DNA from: Levilactobacillus tujiorum
GTDB taxonomy: Bacteria; Bacillota; Bacilli; Lactobacillales; Lactobacillaceae
Length of the DNA stretch: 64,000 nucleotides
Reading direction: 5' to 3'
Assembly (NCBI RefSeq): GCF_012641185.1
Contig: NZ_JAAXLK010000017.1
Location: 1 to 64,000, forward strand
The notes below the pieces were generated by a model, which was not told the origin of the DNA, made no database searches, and saw nothing but the letters and a program-made list of their open reading frames with translations. Positions within the stretch are counted from its first letter, which is position 1. The number at the start of each line of letters is the position of its first letter. The translations under genes and the position numbers were made by a program. Below are positions 27,219-36,197 of the stretch, piece by piece.

Positions 27219-28632
27219 ATCGTTAGAGAGCAGTCTGGAAAAGGTTTTTGGTTTCCAAACGTTTCGTTCGGGCCAAAAAGCAGCGCTGTCGGCCTTGGAG
27301 GCGGGGCAGGACACCTTAGCCGTTTTGCCCACTGGCGCGGGTAAGACGTTGATTTATCAGCTATATGGTTATCGTCACGCGGGCTGTGTCTTGATTATTT
27401 CCCCGTTATTATCGTTGATGAATGATCAGGTTGACCGGATGCGAGTGGCTGGCTTTCGCCGGTCGGCAGCAATTAATTCACTGACGAGTTACAGCGAGCG
27501 TCAGGAAATTTTACAGCATCTAGCCGACTATCAATTCTTATTCATGTCGCCGGAAATGTTGGCCCAGCCACAAATGTTGCACCGGATTAAGCAATTGAAC
27601 TTGAGTCTATTGGTGATTGATGAAGCTCACTGTATTGTTCAATGGGGACCGGACTTTCGCCCAGAGTATTTACTTCTGGGAGCGATTCGAACACAGCTGC
27701 AACAGCCTTTGACGCTGATGTTGACGGCGACGGCAGGTCGGTCAACGCGTGAGGAGATTGCCCGGCAGTTGCGAAGTACGCCGACCATCGTGGCCGAGTC
27801 CGTCGACCGGCCCAATATTTTTCTCGATGTTGAGCAGGTGGCTGATGAACCGGCTAAACAGGTGCGGTTAACCCAGCTAGTCGGGCAGCTGCAAGGACCG
27901 GGAGTCGTGTACTTTTCTAGTAAGCAGCAGGCAACAGAGACCGCGATAGGTTTGCGGCAGGATACGGGAGTACGGGTTGCGGCCTACCATGCGGGCTTGG
28001 ACAGTGAAGACCGGTTTAAGATTCAACAGCAGTTTATGGCGGGACAGTTGGATGTTATTTGTGCCACCAGTGCGTTTGGTATGGGAATTGATAAGGATGA
28101 CGTGCGGTACGTGATTCATTATCACTTGCCGGCGGACTTGGAGAGCTATGCGCAAGAAATTGGGCGCGCTGGGCGGGACGGAAAGCCCAGCATTGCCATT
28201 CTGCTGTACGCGGCGGGGGATGAGCAATTGCCCCTGTTCTTGGGACAGGCTAACCGGCCGGAAGCGGACACGATTCAGCGGTATTATGCGCGACCGCAAG
28301 CCTTCAGTGAGGAGGATGCGGCGATTGCCCTCTTGGCCTTTTATCGGCGTCATGGGATCAGTGAGACGGCCGTGATTAATTTATTTACACGGCGGGAGCG
28401 GGAACGAAATCGAGCGCTCGCCCAGATGTTAGCCTATGTGCGCGAACCTCATTGCTTGCGGCACAACTGGTTGCAGGCCTTTGACGAGCAGAGTCCAGCG
28501 CATGATGAACAGTGCTGTTCGCCTGCGGGGGCACCGGTTGATTTAGCTCAGCTGGGCCTGCTGGCAACGACGCGAACCGCGCCGACCGTAGTGACTGGGG
28601 GATGGACGGCACAACTTCGCCGGTTATTTTAA
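27211..28632 (+). CDS. RecQ-family ATP-dependent DNA helicase (RecS type)
   Basis: This superfamily 2 helicase of 473 residues unwinds DNA 3' to 5' in recombination repair. It shows Walker A TGAGKT (41-46), DEAH (137-140), MLTATA near residue 170, VVYFSSKQQ, and the C-terminal core motifs SAFGMGIDK and QEIGRAGRDG. It lacks the HRDC domain and ends after a short zinc-binding-like region with clustered cysteines, as in short RecQ/RecS proteins. The aromatic-rich loop reads CIVQWGPDFRPEY, with Pro147 in place of the usual His. The GTG start overlaps ypbB. Confidence 0.92.
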   Translation: MLESLESSLEKVFGFQTFRSGQKAALSALEAGQDTLAVLPTGAGKTLIYQLYGYRHAGCVLIISPLLSLMNDQVDRMRVAGFRRSAAINSLTSYSERQEILQHLADYQFLFMSPEMLAQPQMLHRIKQLNLSLLVIDEAHCIVQWGPDFRPEYLLLGAIRTQLQQPLTLMLTATAGRSTREEIARQLRSTPTIVAESVDRPNIFLDVEQVADEPAKQVRLTQLVGQLQGPGVVYFSSKQQATETAIGLRQDTGVRVAAYHAGLDSEDRFKIQQQFMAGQLDVICATSAFGMGIDKDDVRYVIHYHLPADLESYAQEIGRAGRDGKPSIAILLYAAGDEQLPLFLGQANRPEADTIQRYYARPQAFSEEDAAIALLAFYRRHGISETAVINLFTRRERERNRALAQMLAYVREPHCLRHNWLQAFDEQSPAHDEQCCSPAGAPVDLAQLGLLATTRTAPTVVTGGWTAQLRRLF

Positions 28633-28703
28633 GAAGATTTTAGAGAATTCGGTTAGCTGGTATGGTACAATTACGGTTGAAAGTTTTTCAGGGAGGTTAG
28701 ATG

Positions 28704-29336
28704 ATGAGTCAAAAGCGTGACGATCAAACGTCGAAAGAGCAAGAGTCCCACCCATGGGATTCTTCGTTTGCCGATGATCGCGACGATCAGGGGAACCTGT
28801 CACGAACGAAAATGCGGCGGCAAAATCATAGTAATACTATGGTCACAGTAATTCTGGTGGCGATAATCATCGTGATTGCAGCAGCCTCATTGGTCTATGG
28901 CCTGGCCCGTCAAAGTGCGGTGAACCGGCCACAAAATACTGAGAAGGTCGCGGCTAGTTCGTCTAGCTCGTCGTCCAAAAAGGCCAAAAGTACTGCTAAA
29001 TCATCAAGTAAGCAGGTCTCAAAAAAGAAGGCAACTCCTTCTACAAGCACTAAGAAATCAACAACTTCAACCACGACTGCTAGTTCGGCTAAGACGACTA
29101 GCAGTTCTTCGGCTACGACCAGCCACAGCAGTTCAGCGGCAACCAGTAGCAGTCACACGAGCAGCTCGACGAGTTCCAGTGTGGCATCCGGTGAAAAGTA
29201 TGCCACGGTTGAATCTGGTCAGGGTGTCTACCGGGTCGCTACGAATGCCGGAATTTCTGTGGACAAGTTGTTGCAATTGAATGGCCTTTCTTCAGGGGCA
29301 GCGTTGCATCCTGGACAGAAGCTACGGGTTAGATAG
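28704..29336 (+). CDS. Membrane-anchored LysM-domain protein
   Basis: This protein has a cytoplasmic N-terminus of about 45 charged residues and one transmembrane helix (about 46-68). An extracellular Ser/Thr/Lys-rich linker (about 75-155) follows, then a C-terminal LysM domain (VESGQGVYRVATNAGISVDKL through LHPGQKLRV). LysM binds peptidoglycan, so it probably tethers the membrane to the wall. It corresponds in position and layout to YpbE of B. subtilis. Two ATG codons are adjacent; the second has the better 7-base spacing from AGGGAGG. Confidence 0.87.
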   Translation: MSQKRDDQTSKEQESHPWDSSFADDRDDQGNLSRTKMRRQNHSNTMVTVILVAIIIVIAAASLVYGLARQSAVNRPQNTEKVAASSSSSSSKKAKSTAKSSSKQVSKKKATPSTSTKKSTTSTTTASSAKTTSSSSATTSHSSSAATSSSHTSSSTSSSVASGEKYATVESGQGVYRVATNAGISVDKLLQLNGLSSGAALHPGQKLRVR

Positions 29337-29369
29337 TCTTCAATTTAATTGATAGGGAGTTTGGTTTTC

Positions 29370-30050
29370 ATGGATAAACGAGGTTTGCAGGTCGCCATTG
29401 ACGGTCCAGCTTCGGCCGGCAAGAGTACGGTCGCTAAAATTGTTGCACAACGTTTCCACTACATATATTGTGACACGGGCGCAATGTATCGGGCAATTAC
29501 CTGGAAAGTGTTACAGGAAGGGGTTGCCCTGGATGATGAGGCTGCGGTCAAACAGCTTTTAGATCAGATTACAATCCGGTTTGAACCCGGAACCCCCGTT
29601 CAAAAAGTCTTTGTTGACGACACGGAAGTTACGTTAGCGATCCGTCAACCGGATGTGACGAACGCGGTCTCACAGATTTCTGCACAGTTAGCCGTACGGG
29701 AAGAATTGACGGAACGGCAACGGCAGATTGCTGAAGCTGGGGGAATTGTCATGGACGGTCGTGATATTGGGTCGACCGTGTTGCCACACGCAGAAGTTAA
29801 GATCTTCTTAGTGGCCAGCGTGGAAGAACGTGCACAGCGGCGGTTGAAGGATAACGCCGCTAAGGGAATTCAAACGCCTTTGGCTACGTTGCGGCATGAG
29901 ATTGAAGAACGGGATCGCAAAGATTCAACGCGGAAAATCTCGCCATTGACCCAAGCAGCGGACGCAATTCGGCTGGATACGACGTCAATGTCGATTCAAG
30001 AAGTAGCGGATCGGATCGCTGAAATCATCCAAGAAAAAGAATCCCTATAA
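29370..30050 (+). CDS. cmk: Cytidylate kinase
   Basis: It phosphorylates CMP and dCMP with ATP for nucleotide recycling. The P-loop GPASAGKST is near residues 11-19, followed by YCDTGAMYRA and MDGRDIGSTVLP, both diagnostic of the Cmk family, and RRLKDNAAKG near the lid. The 226-residue length is normal. The chosen ATG follows AGGGAG; an upstream in-frame opening at 29349 has no site. cmk followed by rpsA and der is the standard order in Bacilli. Confidence 0.96.
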   Translation: MDKRGLQVAIDGPASAGKSTVAKIVAQRFHYIYCDTGAMYRAITWKVLQEGVALDDEAAVKQLLDQITIRFEPGTPVQKVFVDDTEVTLAIRQPDVTNAVSQISAQLAVREELTERQRQIAEAGGIVMDGRDIGSTVLPHAEVKIFLVASVEERAQRRLKDNAAKGIQTPLATLRHEIEERDRKDSTRKISPLTQAADAIRLDTTSMSIQEVADRIAEIIQEKESL

Positions 30051-30128
30051 AATGGGCATTTTACTAGCTTTTAACAGCATAATCAGCTAAAATGGTATTT
30101 AGAGTTGTCGCAAGGAGGAAAAATTCGC

Positions 30129-31430
30129 ATGAGTGAAAATGGCACGAGTCAAAACAATGAAAACAACGAACTATTGGATGCTTTAAACAGCATCGATAAC
30201 GTTAAAGTCGGTGACGTCGTTAAGGGTGAAGTTTTAACGATCGATGACGACCAACAAGCAATCGTCGGTATTGCTGATACTGGAATCGAAGGGGTTGTTC
30301 CAAAGAAGGAACTTTCCACGAAGCCAGTTGATGATATTAATTCTGTAATTAAAGTCGGGGACGTTCTGGACCTCGTCGTAATTTCTCGTATTGGTACTGA
30401 CAAGGAAGGCGGTAGCTACTTACTGTCTCAACGTCGTTTGGAAGCCCGTAAGGTTTGGGACGACATCCAAAAGGAATTCGAAGCAGGTCACACGTTGACT
30501 GCCCCTGTTACCCAAGTGGTTAAGGGTGGTTTGGTTGTTGACGCTGGTGTGCGTGGATTCGTTCCTGCATCCATGGTCTCTGACCACTTCGTTGAAGATT
30601 TATCTCAATTCAAGGGTCAAACCCTGGAATTCAAGATTGTCGAAATCGAACCTAGCGAAAACCGGTTGATCTTATCTCACCGGGCAATCGTTGAAAAGGA
30701 ACGCGCTGCACAAAAGGCTGAAATCATGGCTAAGTTAACTGCCGGTGATATCGTCGAAGGTAAGGTTGCACGTTTGACCAACTTTGGTGCATTCGTTGAC
30801 CTTGGCGGCGTTGATGGGTTAGTTCACGTTTCAGAAATCGCCTTTGAACGGGTTGAAAAACCTAGCGATGTCTTGAAGGTGGGCCAAGAAGTTAAGGTTA
30901 AGGTCTTATCTGTAGATCCAGATCGTGACCGGATTTCCCTTTCCATCAAGCAAACCTTACCAGAACCTTGGGACGGTATCGAAGACAAAGCCCCACAAGG
31001 TAGCGTCTTAGACGGTACTGTTAAGCGTTTGACGAGCTTTGGGGCCTTCGTTGAAGTGTTCCCTGGCGTTGAAGGCTTAGTTCACATTTCCCAAATTTCT
31101 CACCAACACATCGCAACGCCTGCTGACGTTTTGAAGGTTGGTCAAGAAATTAAGGTTAAGGTCTTAGACGTTCGTCCAGACGATCACCGTTTGGCATTGT
31201 CAATCAAGGCCTTGGAAGAAAAGCCACAATCTGGTGACGAAGCTTCCGAAAGCCACAGCAACAACAACCGGAGCCGGAACAATGGCGGGAACAACAACCG
31301 TCGTCGTAACAACCGGAACTCTGCTGAAACTTCAACGGCTAACGCCCCAGAAGAAAGCACCGGTTTCTCTTTAGGCGATCTGATTGGTGATAGCTTAAAG
31401 AAGGACATGGAAGACAACGAAAACAACTAA
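30129..31430 (+). CDS. rpsA: 30S ribosomal protein S1 homologue
   Basis: This protein has four S1 domains at about residues 27-97, 121-184, 205-274 and 291-360; the last two (LTNFGAFVDLGGVDGLVHVS and LTSFGAFVEVFPGVEGLVHI) are the most conserved. A flexible tail rich in Asn and Arg follows, ending in an acidic stretch. Gram-positive S1 has fewer domains than the E. coli protein and its ribosomal role is less clear. The ATG follows AAGGAGG. Codons are biased as for abundant proteins. Confidence 0.95.
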   Translation: MSENGTSQNNENNELLDALNSIDNVKVGDVVKGEVLTIDDDQQAIVGIADTGIEGVVPKKELSTKPVDDINSVIKVGDVLDLVVISRIGTDKEGGSYLLSQRRLEARKVWDDIQKEFEAGHTLTAPVTQVVKGGLVVDAGVRGFVPASMVSDHFVEDLSQFKGQTLEFKIVEIEPSENRLILSHRAIVEKERAAQKAEIMAKLTAGDIVEGKVARLTNFGAFVDLGGVDGLVHVSEIAFERVEKPSDVLKVGQEVKVKVLSVDPDRDRISLSIKQTLPEPWDGIEDKAPQGSVLDGTVKRLTSFGAFVEVFPGVEGLVHISQISHQHIATPADVLKVGQEIKVKVLDVRPDDHRLALSIKALEEKPQSGDEASESHSNNNRSRNNGGNNNRRRNNRNSAETSTANAPEESTGFSLGDLIGDSLKKDMEDNENN

Positions 31431-31445
31431 TTTAATTGGTTGATG

Positions 31446-31491
31446 AAGGGTTTGGCGCGGAACTTTGTGGGTTTCGCACCAAACCCTTTTG
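31446..31491 (+). terminator. Terminator after rpsA
   Basis: AAGGGTTTGG (31446-31455) pairs perfectly with CCAAACCCTT (31479-31488), followed by T residues. Confidence 0.9.
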
Positions 31492-31637
31492 TTGTCACTG
31501 GCACGAAAATGCCAAGCACGATCAGCTTTGACAGACCGCCCATTGTCGTGTAGACTATGGTATTTGTTAGTGGCAATATAATTGTTTATTAGTAAATAGT
31601 TTTAAAATATAATTGATTTAAAAAGGAGGGATTTGTC

Positions 31638-32945
31638 GTGGCTTATCCAGTAGTTGCTATCGTGGGTCGTCCTAATGTTGGGAAATCGACGTTGTTTAAC
31701 CGGATTGCCGGTGAACGAATCTCAATCGTTGAAGATACGCCAGGAGTTACGCGTGATCGTATTTACACGCGTGCAGAATGGTTAGGTACTGAATTTCGAA
31801 TGATTGATACTGGGGGAATTGACCTCAGTGATGAACCGTTTATTACGCAAATTACGCAACAGGCCGAGATTGCGATCGAAGAAGCTGATGTGATCATCTT
31901 TATTACCAGTGCACCTGAAGGGGTGACTGACGCGGATGAAAATGTCGCCAAGATCTTATATCGGGCCAATAAGCCGGTGTTATTAGCCGTTAACAAAGCT
32001 GATAATTCTGAAGTCCGTGAGTCCATCTATGACTTCTACTCACTGGGCTTAGGCGATCCATACCCCGTTTCTGGTGCGCATGGGCTGGGCCTCGGTGACT
32101 TGCTTGATGCTGTCGTCAAGGAGTTCCCTGAGGACACTGGTGCGCCTAAAGACGACTCGATTCGCTTTAGTCTAATTGGTCGTCCCAACGTTGGTAAGTC
32201 CTCGTTGGTTAATGCGATCCTGGGCGAAGATCGGGTCATTGTTTCTGATGTAGCGGGTACGACTCGTGACGCCATTGATACAAAGTTCACCGCTGACGAT
32301 ACGAAGTTCACCATGGTTGATACGGCCGGGATTCGTAAGCGTGGTAAAGTGTATGAAAACACGGAAAAATACAGTGTGATGCGGGCCATGCGGGCAATCG
32401 ACAATTCGGATGTCGTCCTCATGGTCATGAACGCTGAAGAAGGTATCCGCGAACAGGATAAGCGCGTCGCTGGTTACGCTCACGAAGCTGGTCGGGGAAT
32501 TATTATCCTAGTCAACAAGTGGGATACGTTAAAGAAGGACAACCACACGTTGACGGACTTCGAGAACCTAATTCGGCTTGAGTTCCAGTACTTGAGCTAT
32601 GCGCCGATTATCTTCGTTTCTGCGAAGACGGGGCAGCGACTGGAACAATTACCAGCGATGATCAAACGGGTCTCTGAGAACCACAATAAGCGGGTTCAAT
32701 CCGCAACGTTGAACGACGTAGTGATGGATGCTATTGCGTTGAATCCAACACCGTCAGACAATGGAAAACGGCTCCGGGTTTACTATGCTACCCAGGTTGC
32801 GGTGGCACCACCAACTTTTGTGGTCTTTGTGAACGATCCGAAGATGATGCATTTCTCTTACGAACGTTTCTTGGAAAATCAGATTCGGGAACACTTCGAT
32901 TTTGAAGGGACGCCAATTCATCTGATTGAACGGGCGCGGAAATAG
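31638..32945 (+). CDS. der: Ribosome-assembly GTPase Der (EngA)
   Basis: Der is an essential double GTPase for 50S subunit maturation. The first G domain begins with [14 protein letters not shown] (near residue 9) and has DTPGVTRDR; the second begins [15 protein letters not shown] (near 181), with DTAGIRKRG and NKWD. The C-terminal KH-like domain (about 355-435) ends in the basic ERARK. The 435-residue length is normal. The GTG follows AAAGGAGGG. The 147 bp before it is AT-rich with no clear promoter. Confidence 0.97.
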   Translation: MAYPVVAIVGRPNVGKSTLFNRIAGERISIVEDTPGVTRDRIYTRAEWLGTEFRMIDTGGIDLSDEPFITQITQQAEIAIEEADVIIFITSAPEGVTDADENVAKILYRANKPVLLAVNKADNSEVRESIYDFYSLGLGDPYPVSGAHGLGLGDLLDAVVKEFPEDTGAPKDDSIRFSLIGRPNVGKSSLVNAILGEDRVIVSDVAGTTRDAIDTKFTADDTKFTMVDTAGIRKRGKVYENTEKYSVMRAMRAIDNSDVVLMVMNAEEGIREQDKRVAGYAHEAGRGIIILVNKWDTLKKDNHTLTDFENLIRLEFQYLSYAPIIFVSAKTGQRLEQLPAMIKRVSENHNKRVQSATLNDVVMDAIALNPTPSDNGKRLRVYYATQVAVAPPTFVVFVNDPKMMHFSYERFLENQIREHFDFEGTPIHLIERARK

Positions 32946-33046
32946 GGAATGACGCGGCCTTAGACCTACTTTAAGGCCAATTTTCCCGCTTTTCACGATA
33001 AAAGTTGTAAAAATAGCGGATAATTGCTAAAAAATGGCGTTATCCC

Positions 33047-33075
33047 TTGTCATATAAGGCTTCCTGTGCTATCTT
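33047..33075 (+). promoter_or_regulatory. Promoter of hup
   Basis: The -35 TTGTCA (33047-33052), a 17-bp spacer and a -10 TATCTT (33070-33075) preceded by TGC (extended -10) stand about 110 bp before the hup ATG. A long untranslated leader follows. Confidence 0.6.
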
Positions 33076-33186
33076 TGATTAAGAAATGATGCGGTTGACC
33101 GTATTTGTTTCATCATTTTTGGACCACTCAAAAATGACTACTAGATGGCATTCATCTAATCTTCATTGCAGGAGGTGAATTCAAAC

Positions 33187-33462
33187 ATGGCAAACAAAGC
33201 ACAATTGGTTAGCGACGTTGCAACTGCAACTGGTTTAACTAAAAAGGACGCAACTGCTGCAGTTGATGCAGTATTCGATTCTGTCCAAGCAACGTTAGCA
33301 AAGGGCGAAAAGGTTCAATTGATCGGCTTTGGTAACTTTGAAGTACGTGAACGTGCAGCTCGTAAGGGCCGTAACCCACAAACTGGACAAGAAATCCAAA
33401 TCCCAGCAAGCAAAGTACCTGCATTCAAGCCAGGTAAAGCTTTAAAGGATGCTGTTAAGTAA
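33187..33462 (+). CDS. hup: DNA-binding protein HU
   Basis: This 91-residue nucleoid protein bends and compacts DNA. The full HU layout is present: the N-terminal helices ([20 protein letters not shown]), the [20 protein letters not shown] signature, and the beta-arm with the intercalating-proline segment. The ATG is preceded by AGGAGGTG; an in-frame opening 21 bases earlier overlaps that site and is rejected. Strong codon bias fits high expression. Confidence 0.97.
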   Translation: MANKAQLVSDVATATGLTKKDATAAVDAVFDSVQATLAKGEKVQLIGFGNFEVRERAARKGRNPQTGQEIQIPASKVPAFKPGKALKDAVK

Positions 33463-33481
33463 TCATAATTAATTATTTAAC

Positions 33482-33528
33482 GGGTAAAGGGCCAGGTCGG
33501 CGACTGTCGAACTGGTTTTTTATTACCC
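33482..33528 (+). terminator. Terminator after hup
   Basis: A hairpin with CCAGGTCG pairing with CGAACTGG is nested in GGGTAA/TTACCC and contains a T run at 33515-33520. Confidence 0.75.
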
Positions 33529-33555
33529 AAATTTTGCTGGGCCGAGTGCGGATAG

Positions 33556-33584
33556 TTTCCATGTTTGAAGAGTTTGCGTATAAT
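33556..33584 (+). promoter_or_regulatory. Promoter of the TPR gene
   Basis: The -35 TTTCCA (33556-33561), a 17-bp spacer and a perfect -10 TATAAT (33579-33584) lie 70 bp upstream of the start codon. Confidence 0.6.
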
Positions 33585-33654
33585 TGAGAACGTTGCATTT
33601 TAATCAGAACGACTAAATTGTTTAAAGCACATAGTAGGTAATTGGAGGCGGGTT

Positions 33655-34917
33655 ATGAGTTACGCACAAACAGCACTTGATGAATTGGAAAAAGGGCAAC
33701 TTGATCAGTTTAAGAAGCAGTATGCGCTCTCTTTACGGCATGACGATGATGACACGCTCTTTAGCTTAGGTGAAGAACTGTATTCGCTGGGTTTCTTGAA
33801 CCAGTCACGCCGGATTTACGAAAAATTACTTAAAAAGTATCCGGACGAAGATGAGCTGCGCACCAATCTAGCTGATATTGCGATTGATGAAGATAAGAAT
33901 GACGAGGCGTTGGACTATCTGAATCAAGTGAGTCCCGATTCGCCAGCTTACGTCGAAGCATTGATGGTGGCGGCTGACCTGTATCAGACACAAGAACTCT
34001 TCGAAGTGAGCGAACAGAAGCTGTTAACGGCTAAGAAATTGGCCCCTGACGAGCCAGTCATCACGTTTGCCTTGGCCGAGCTCTACTTCACCATGCGAGA
34101 GTTTAGAAAGGCCATTCCGCTGTATTTAGACCTGATTACGGCAGGGACGACGGCGCTCTCACGGGTCAATATTGTGGAACGGTTGGGTGTGGCCTATGCC
34201 AATGCGGGACGGTTTGAACAGGCGATTGGCTATCTGAAGCAGATTCATACGGGTGATATGACGCCGGATGTTAAGTTTGAAACGGCATTTACTTACCTGC
34301 AATTGAAGGAACGGACTGAGGCAATCAAGCTATTCAATGAGTTGAAGGAAAGTGATGCCCATTACACGTCGCTTTACCCGTACCTGGGACAAGCCCTGGA
34401 GCAAGAGAATCGTCTGGCTGAAGCACTAACGGCCTTGCAAGAAGGACTAGGTGTGGATCAATACAACGAAAAACTGTGGTTACAGGCCGCTCACGTGGCG
34501 ACACGCTTAGACGATGAGGCCTTAGCGGAAACGTATCTGAAGAAGGGTCACGAGCTTGACAGTGACGACATCGCGGCGGTTATCCAATTGAGTAACTTGT
34601 ACGTGAAGCAGGAACGCTGGGACGAAAATGAGCAGTTGGCCAAGCCATACGTGAAGGCCGAAGACGCTGATCCCCAGTTGTATTGGAATCTGGCAGTGAC
34701 GGCCAATCATCAAGAGGACTTTGCGGCGGCTCGTAAATACTATGACGCGGCGGCACCGTTCTTCATGGATCAACCGGACTTCCTGAAGCCGGCCATTTAC
34801 TTCTACCGTGAAGAGGGGGCCAGCGAACAAGTGGTTAAATTGCTAACGGCGTACCTCAAGGTGGTACCGGATGATGCGGATATGGCGTTGATGTTGGAAG
34901 GTTATCAGGACAATTAA
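33655..34917 (+). CDS. TPR-repeat protein (YpiA family)
   Basis: This 420-residue, almost entirely helical protein is built of tandem tetratricopeptide-like repeats, seen as recurring A-Y/L-x3-G/A-x5-A patterns such as LAELYFTMREFRKAIPLYLD and LGVAYANAGRFEQAIGYL. It is acidic, with no signal peptide or catalytic motif, so it is probably a cytoplasmic scaffold. It matches the position and length of YpiA in B. subtilis, whose role is unknown. The ATG follows GGAGG. Confidence 0.85.
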   Translation: MSYAQTALDELEKGQLDQFKKQYALSLRHDDDDTLFSLGEELYSLGFLNQSRRIYEKLLKKYPDEDELRTNLADIAIDEDKNDEALDYLNQVSPDSPAYVEALMVAADLYQTQELFEVSEQKLLTAKKLAPDEPVITFALAELYFTMREFRKAIPLYLDLITAGTTALSRVNIVERLGVAYANAGRFEQAIGYLKQIHTGDMTPDVKFETAFTYLQLKERTEAIKLFNELKESDAHYTSLYPYLGQALEQENRLAEALTALQEGLGVDQYNEKLWLQAAHVATRLDDEALAETYLKKGHELDSDDIAAVIQLSNLYVKQERWDENEQLAKPYVKAEDADPQLYWNLAVTANHQEDFAAARKYYDAAAPFFMDQPDFLKPAIYFYREEGASEQVVKLLTAYLKVVPDDADMALMLEGYQDN

Positions 34918-34936
34918 ACACTGAAGTAGCGTAAGG

Positions 34937-34967
34937 GAATGGTGGCATTAAGCGACCATTCTTTTTA
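34937..34967 (+). terminator. Terminator after the TPR gene
   Basis: GAATGGT (34937-34943) pairs with ACCATTC (34955-34961), followed by TTTTT. Confidence 0.85.
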
Positions 34968-35005
34968 ATAAGCTAACACACAATAATTACTTTAACTTAT
35001 TTCCC

Positions 35006-35040
35006 ACAAAAATAAGCAACCGCAAAGACCGCGGTTGCCA
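35006..35040 (-). terminator. Terminator of yitT (minus strand)
   Basis: Read on the minus strand, GCAACCGC (35031-35038) pairs with GCGGTTGC (35016-35023), followed by a T-rich run at 35006-35015. It lies directly after the yitT stop codon. Confidence 0.88.
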
Positions 35041-35047
35041 AAGTTCA

Positions 35048-35941
35048 CTAGGGTTTTAACCTGCTCAGCAAGCTCTTTTTCGGTCGTGCAAAGGTAAATC
35101 CTTCACCCATCGCTTCATTCACATTAGTAATCGACACAAATGCTTTGGGATCGTGCCGAGAAATAATTTGTCGCAGGCGGTGGAGCTCACTAGGCGCTAC
35201 GACCACGTAAATCATCTTTCGTGGCTGGTGGGAGAAGCCACCTTCACCATTCACGAGGCTAACCCCGCGTTGAAGCTCGTCCATAATACTGTTTGTAATA
35301 TCCTGATAATGCTCGGAGACAATGATGACCCCACGAGCTGCGTAGGCACCTTCCTGAGTAAAGTTGACCAGGCGGGCGAACACGTAGGAGTAAATCAGCG
35401 TATAAGCCATGTGCTGAACGTCAATGTATACCAGTGAAATAAGCAGAATCACGACGTCCAACCAGAGAAGCGTTTGACCCATGGGCACGCCGTAGAACCT
35501 TTCCATAATGCGCGCAATAATATCCGTTCCACCGGTAGTGCCACCATAACGGTAGAGTAGACCTGACCCTAGGCCACCAGTCAGCCCAGCAGCCAGTGAA
35601 ACCAGCAGTAAGTCTTTATGAAGATCGATGGCAAAGGGAACCCGTTGCCAAATCCATAAAAATAGCGCCAGCATAAACGTGCCGTAAATCGTGTAAATGA
35701 GTGACTGACGGCCTAAAAACCGGTAGCCAATCAAAAGCAATGGGGCGTTGATCAAGATCGTTGAGTAGGCCGGATCTAAGTGGAATAGGGCCCGAATAAT
35801 CAGCGTGATCCCGGAAATACCTCCATCTGCTAAGTGGTTAGCAATATTGAAGAATACCAGACTAAAAGCCATCGTTGCACAACCAATACCAATCATCAAC
35901 AGGTCAATCAGCCGGATAGACTCGTCCTTAACTTGTGTCAT
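35048..35941 (-). CDS. YitT-family membrane protein
   Basis: This 297-residue protein has about five or six transmembrane helices (DUF161-type YitT domain, residues about 10-205). Signature segments are GSGLLYRYGGTTGGTDI near residue 123 and GISGITLIIRALFHLDP near 36. A C-terminal cytoplasmic DUF2179 domain (about 220-280, PRKMIYVVVAPSELHRLRQI) follows. Transport has been suggested for the family but the substrate is unknown. The ATG is preceded on the minus strand by TAGGAGAG. It stands alone between two plus-strand units. Confidence 0.88.
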   Translation of the reverse strand: MTQVKDESIRLIDLLMIGIGCATMAFSLVFFNIANHLADGGISGITLIIRALFHLDPAYSTILINAPLLLIGYRFLGRQSLIYTIYGTFMLALFLWIWQRVPFAIDLHKDLLLVSLAAGLTGGLGSGLLYRYGGTTGGTDIIARIMERFYGVPMGQTLLWLDVVILLISLVYIDVQHMAYTLIYSYVFARLVNFTQEGAYAARGVIIVSEHYQDITNSIMDELQRGVSLVNGEGGFSHQPRKMIYVVVAPSELHRLRQIISRHDPKAFVSITNVNEAMGEGFTFARPKKSLLSRLKP

Positions 35942-36035
35942 GACGTTCTCTCCTAACCAAAATTAGTTTCCTAAAGGTCAGATCGCTGTCATCAAAGCAG
36001 TTCTAACGGGGGACCCTTAGAATTTTTACCTTTCT

Positions 36036-36061
36036 ATCATAGCACAGTGCAAACGGTAACA
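36036..36061 (-). promoter_or_regulatory. yitT promoter with an overlapping candidate cre
   Basis: On the minus strand TGC followed by TATGAT (36036-36041) forms an extended -10. TGCAAACGGTAACA (36048-36061, read on the plus strand) matches 13 of 14 positions of the CcpA cre consensus and covers the spacer and -35 region, a typical arrangement for carbon catabolite repression. Confidence 0.5.
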
Positions 36062-36197
36062 GGCGAGAATTCTACGGTTGAGTGGTGACTTTAAATTCAT
36101 TTATCTGGCCGAATCTGTTAGACTGACATATAGAGTATTGACGGTGTGAAGCCGTCAGAACATTTGGCTGTTACAGCTGGCGAAAGGTGAAATTAAC

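Noticed and set aside
28781-29190. Ser/Thr-rich low-complexity stretch as a coding repeat array
   Set aside because: It is an ordinary extracellular linker between the membrane helix and LysM domain.
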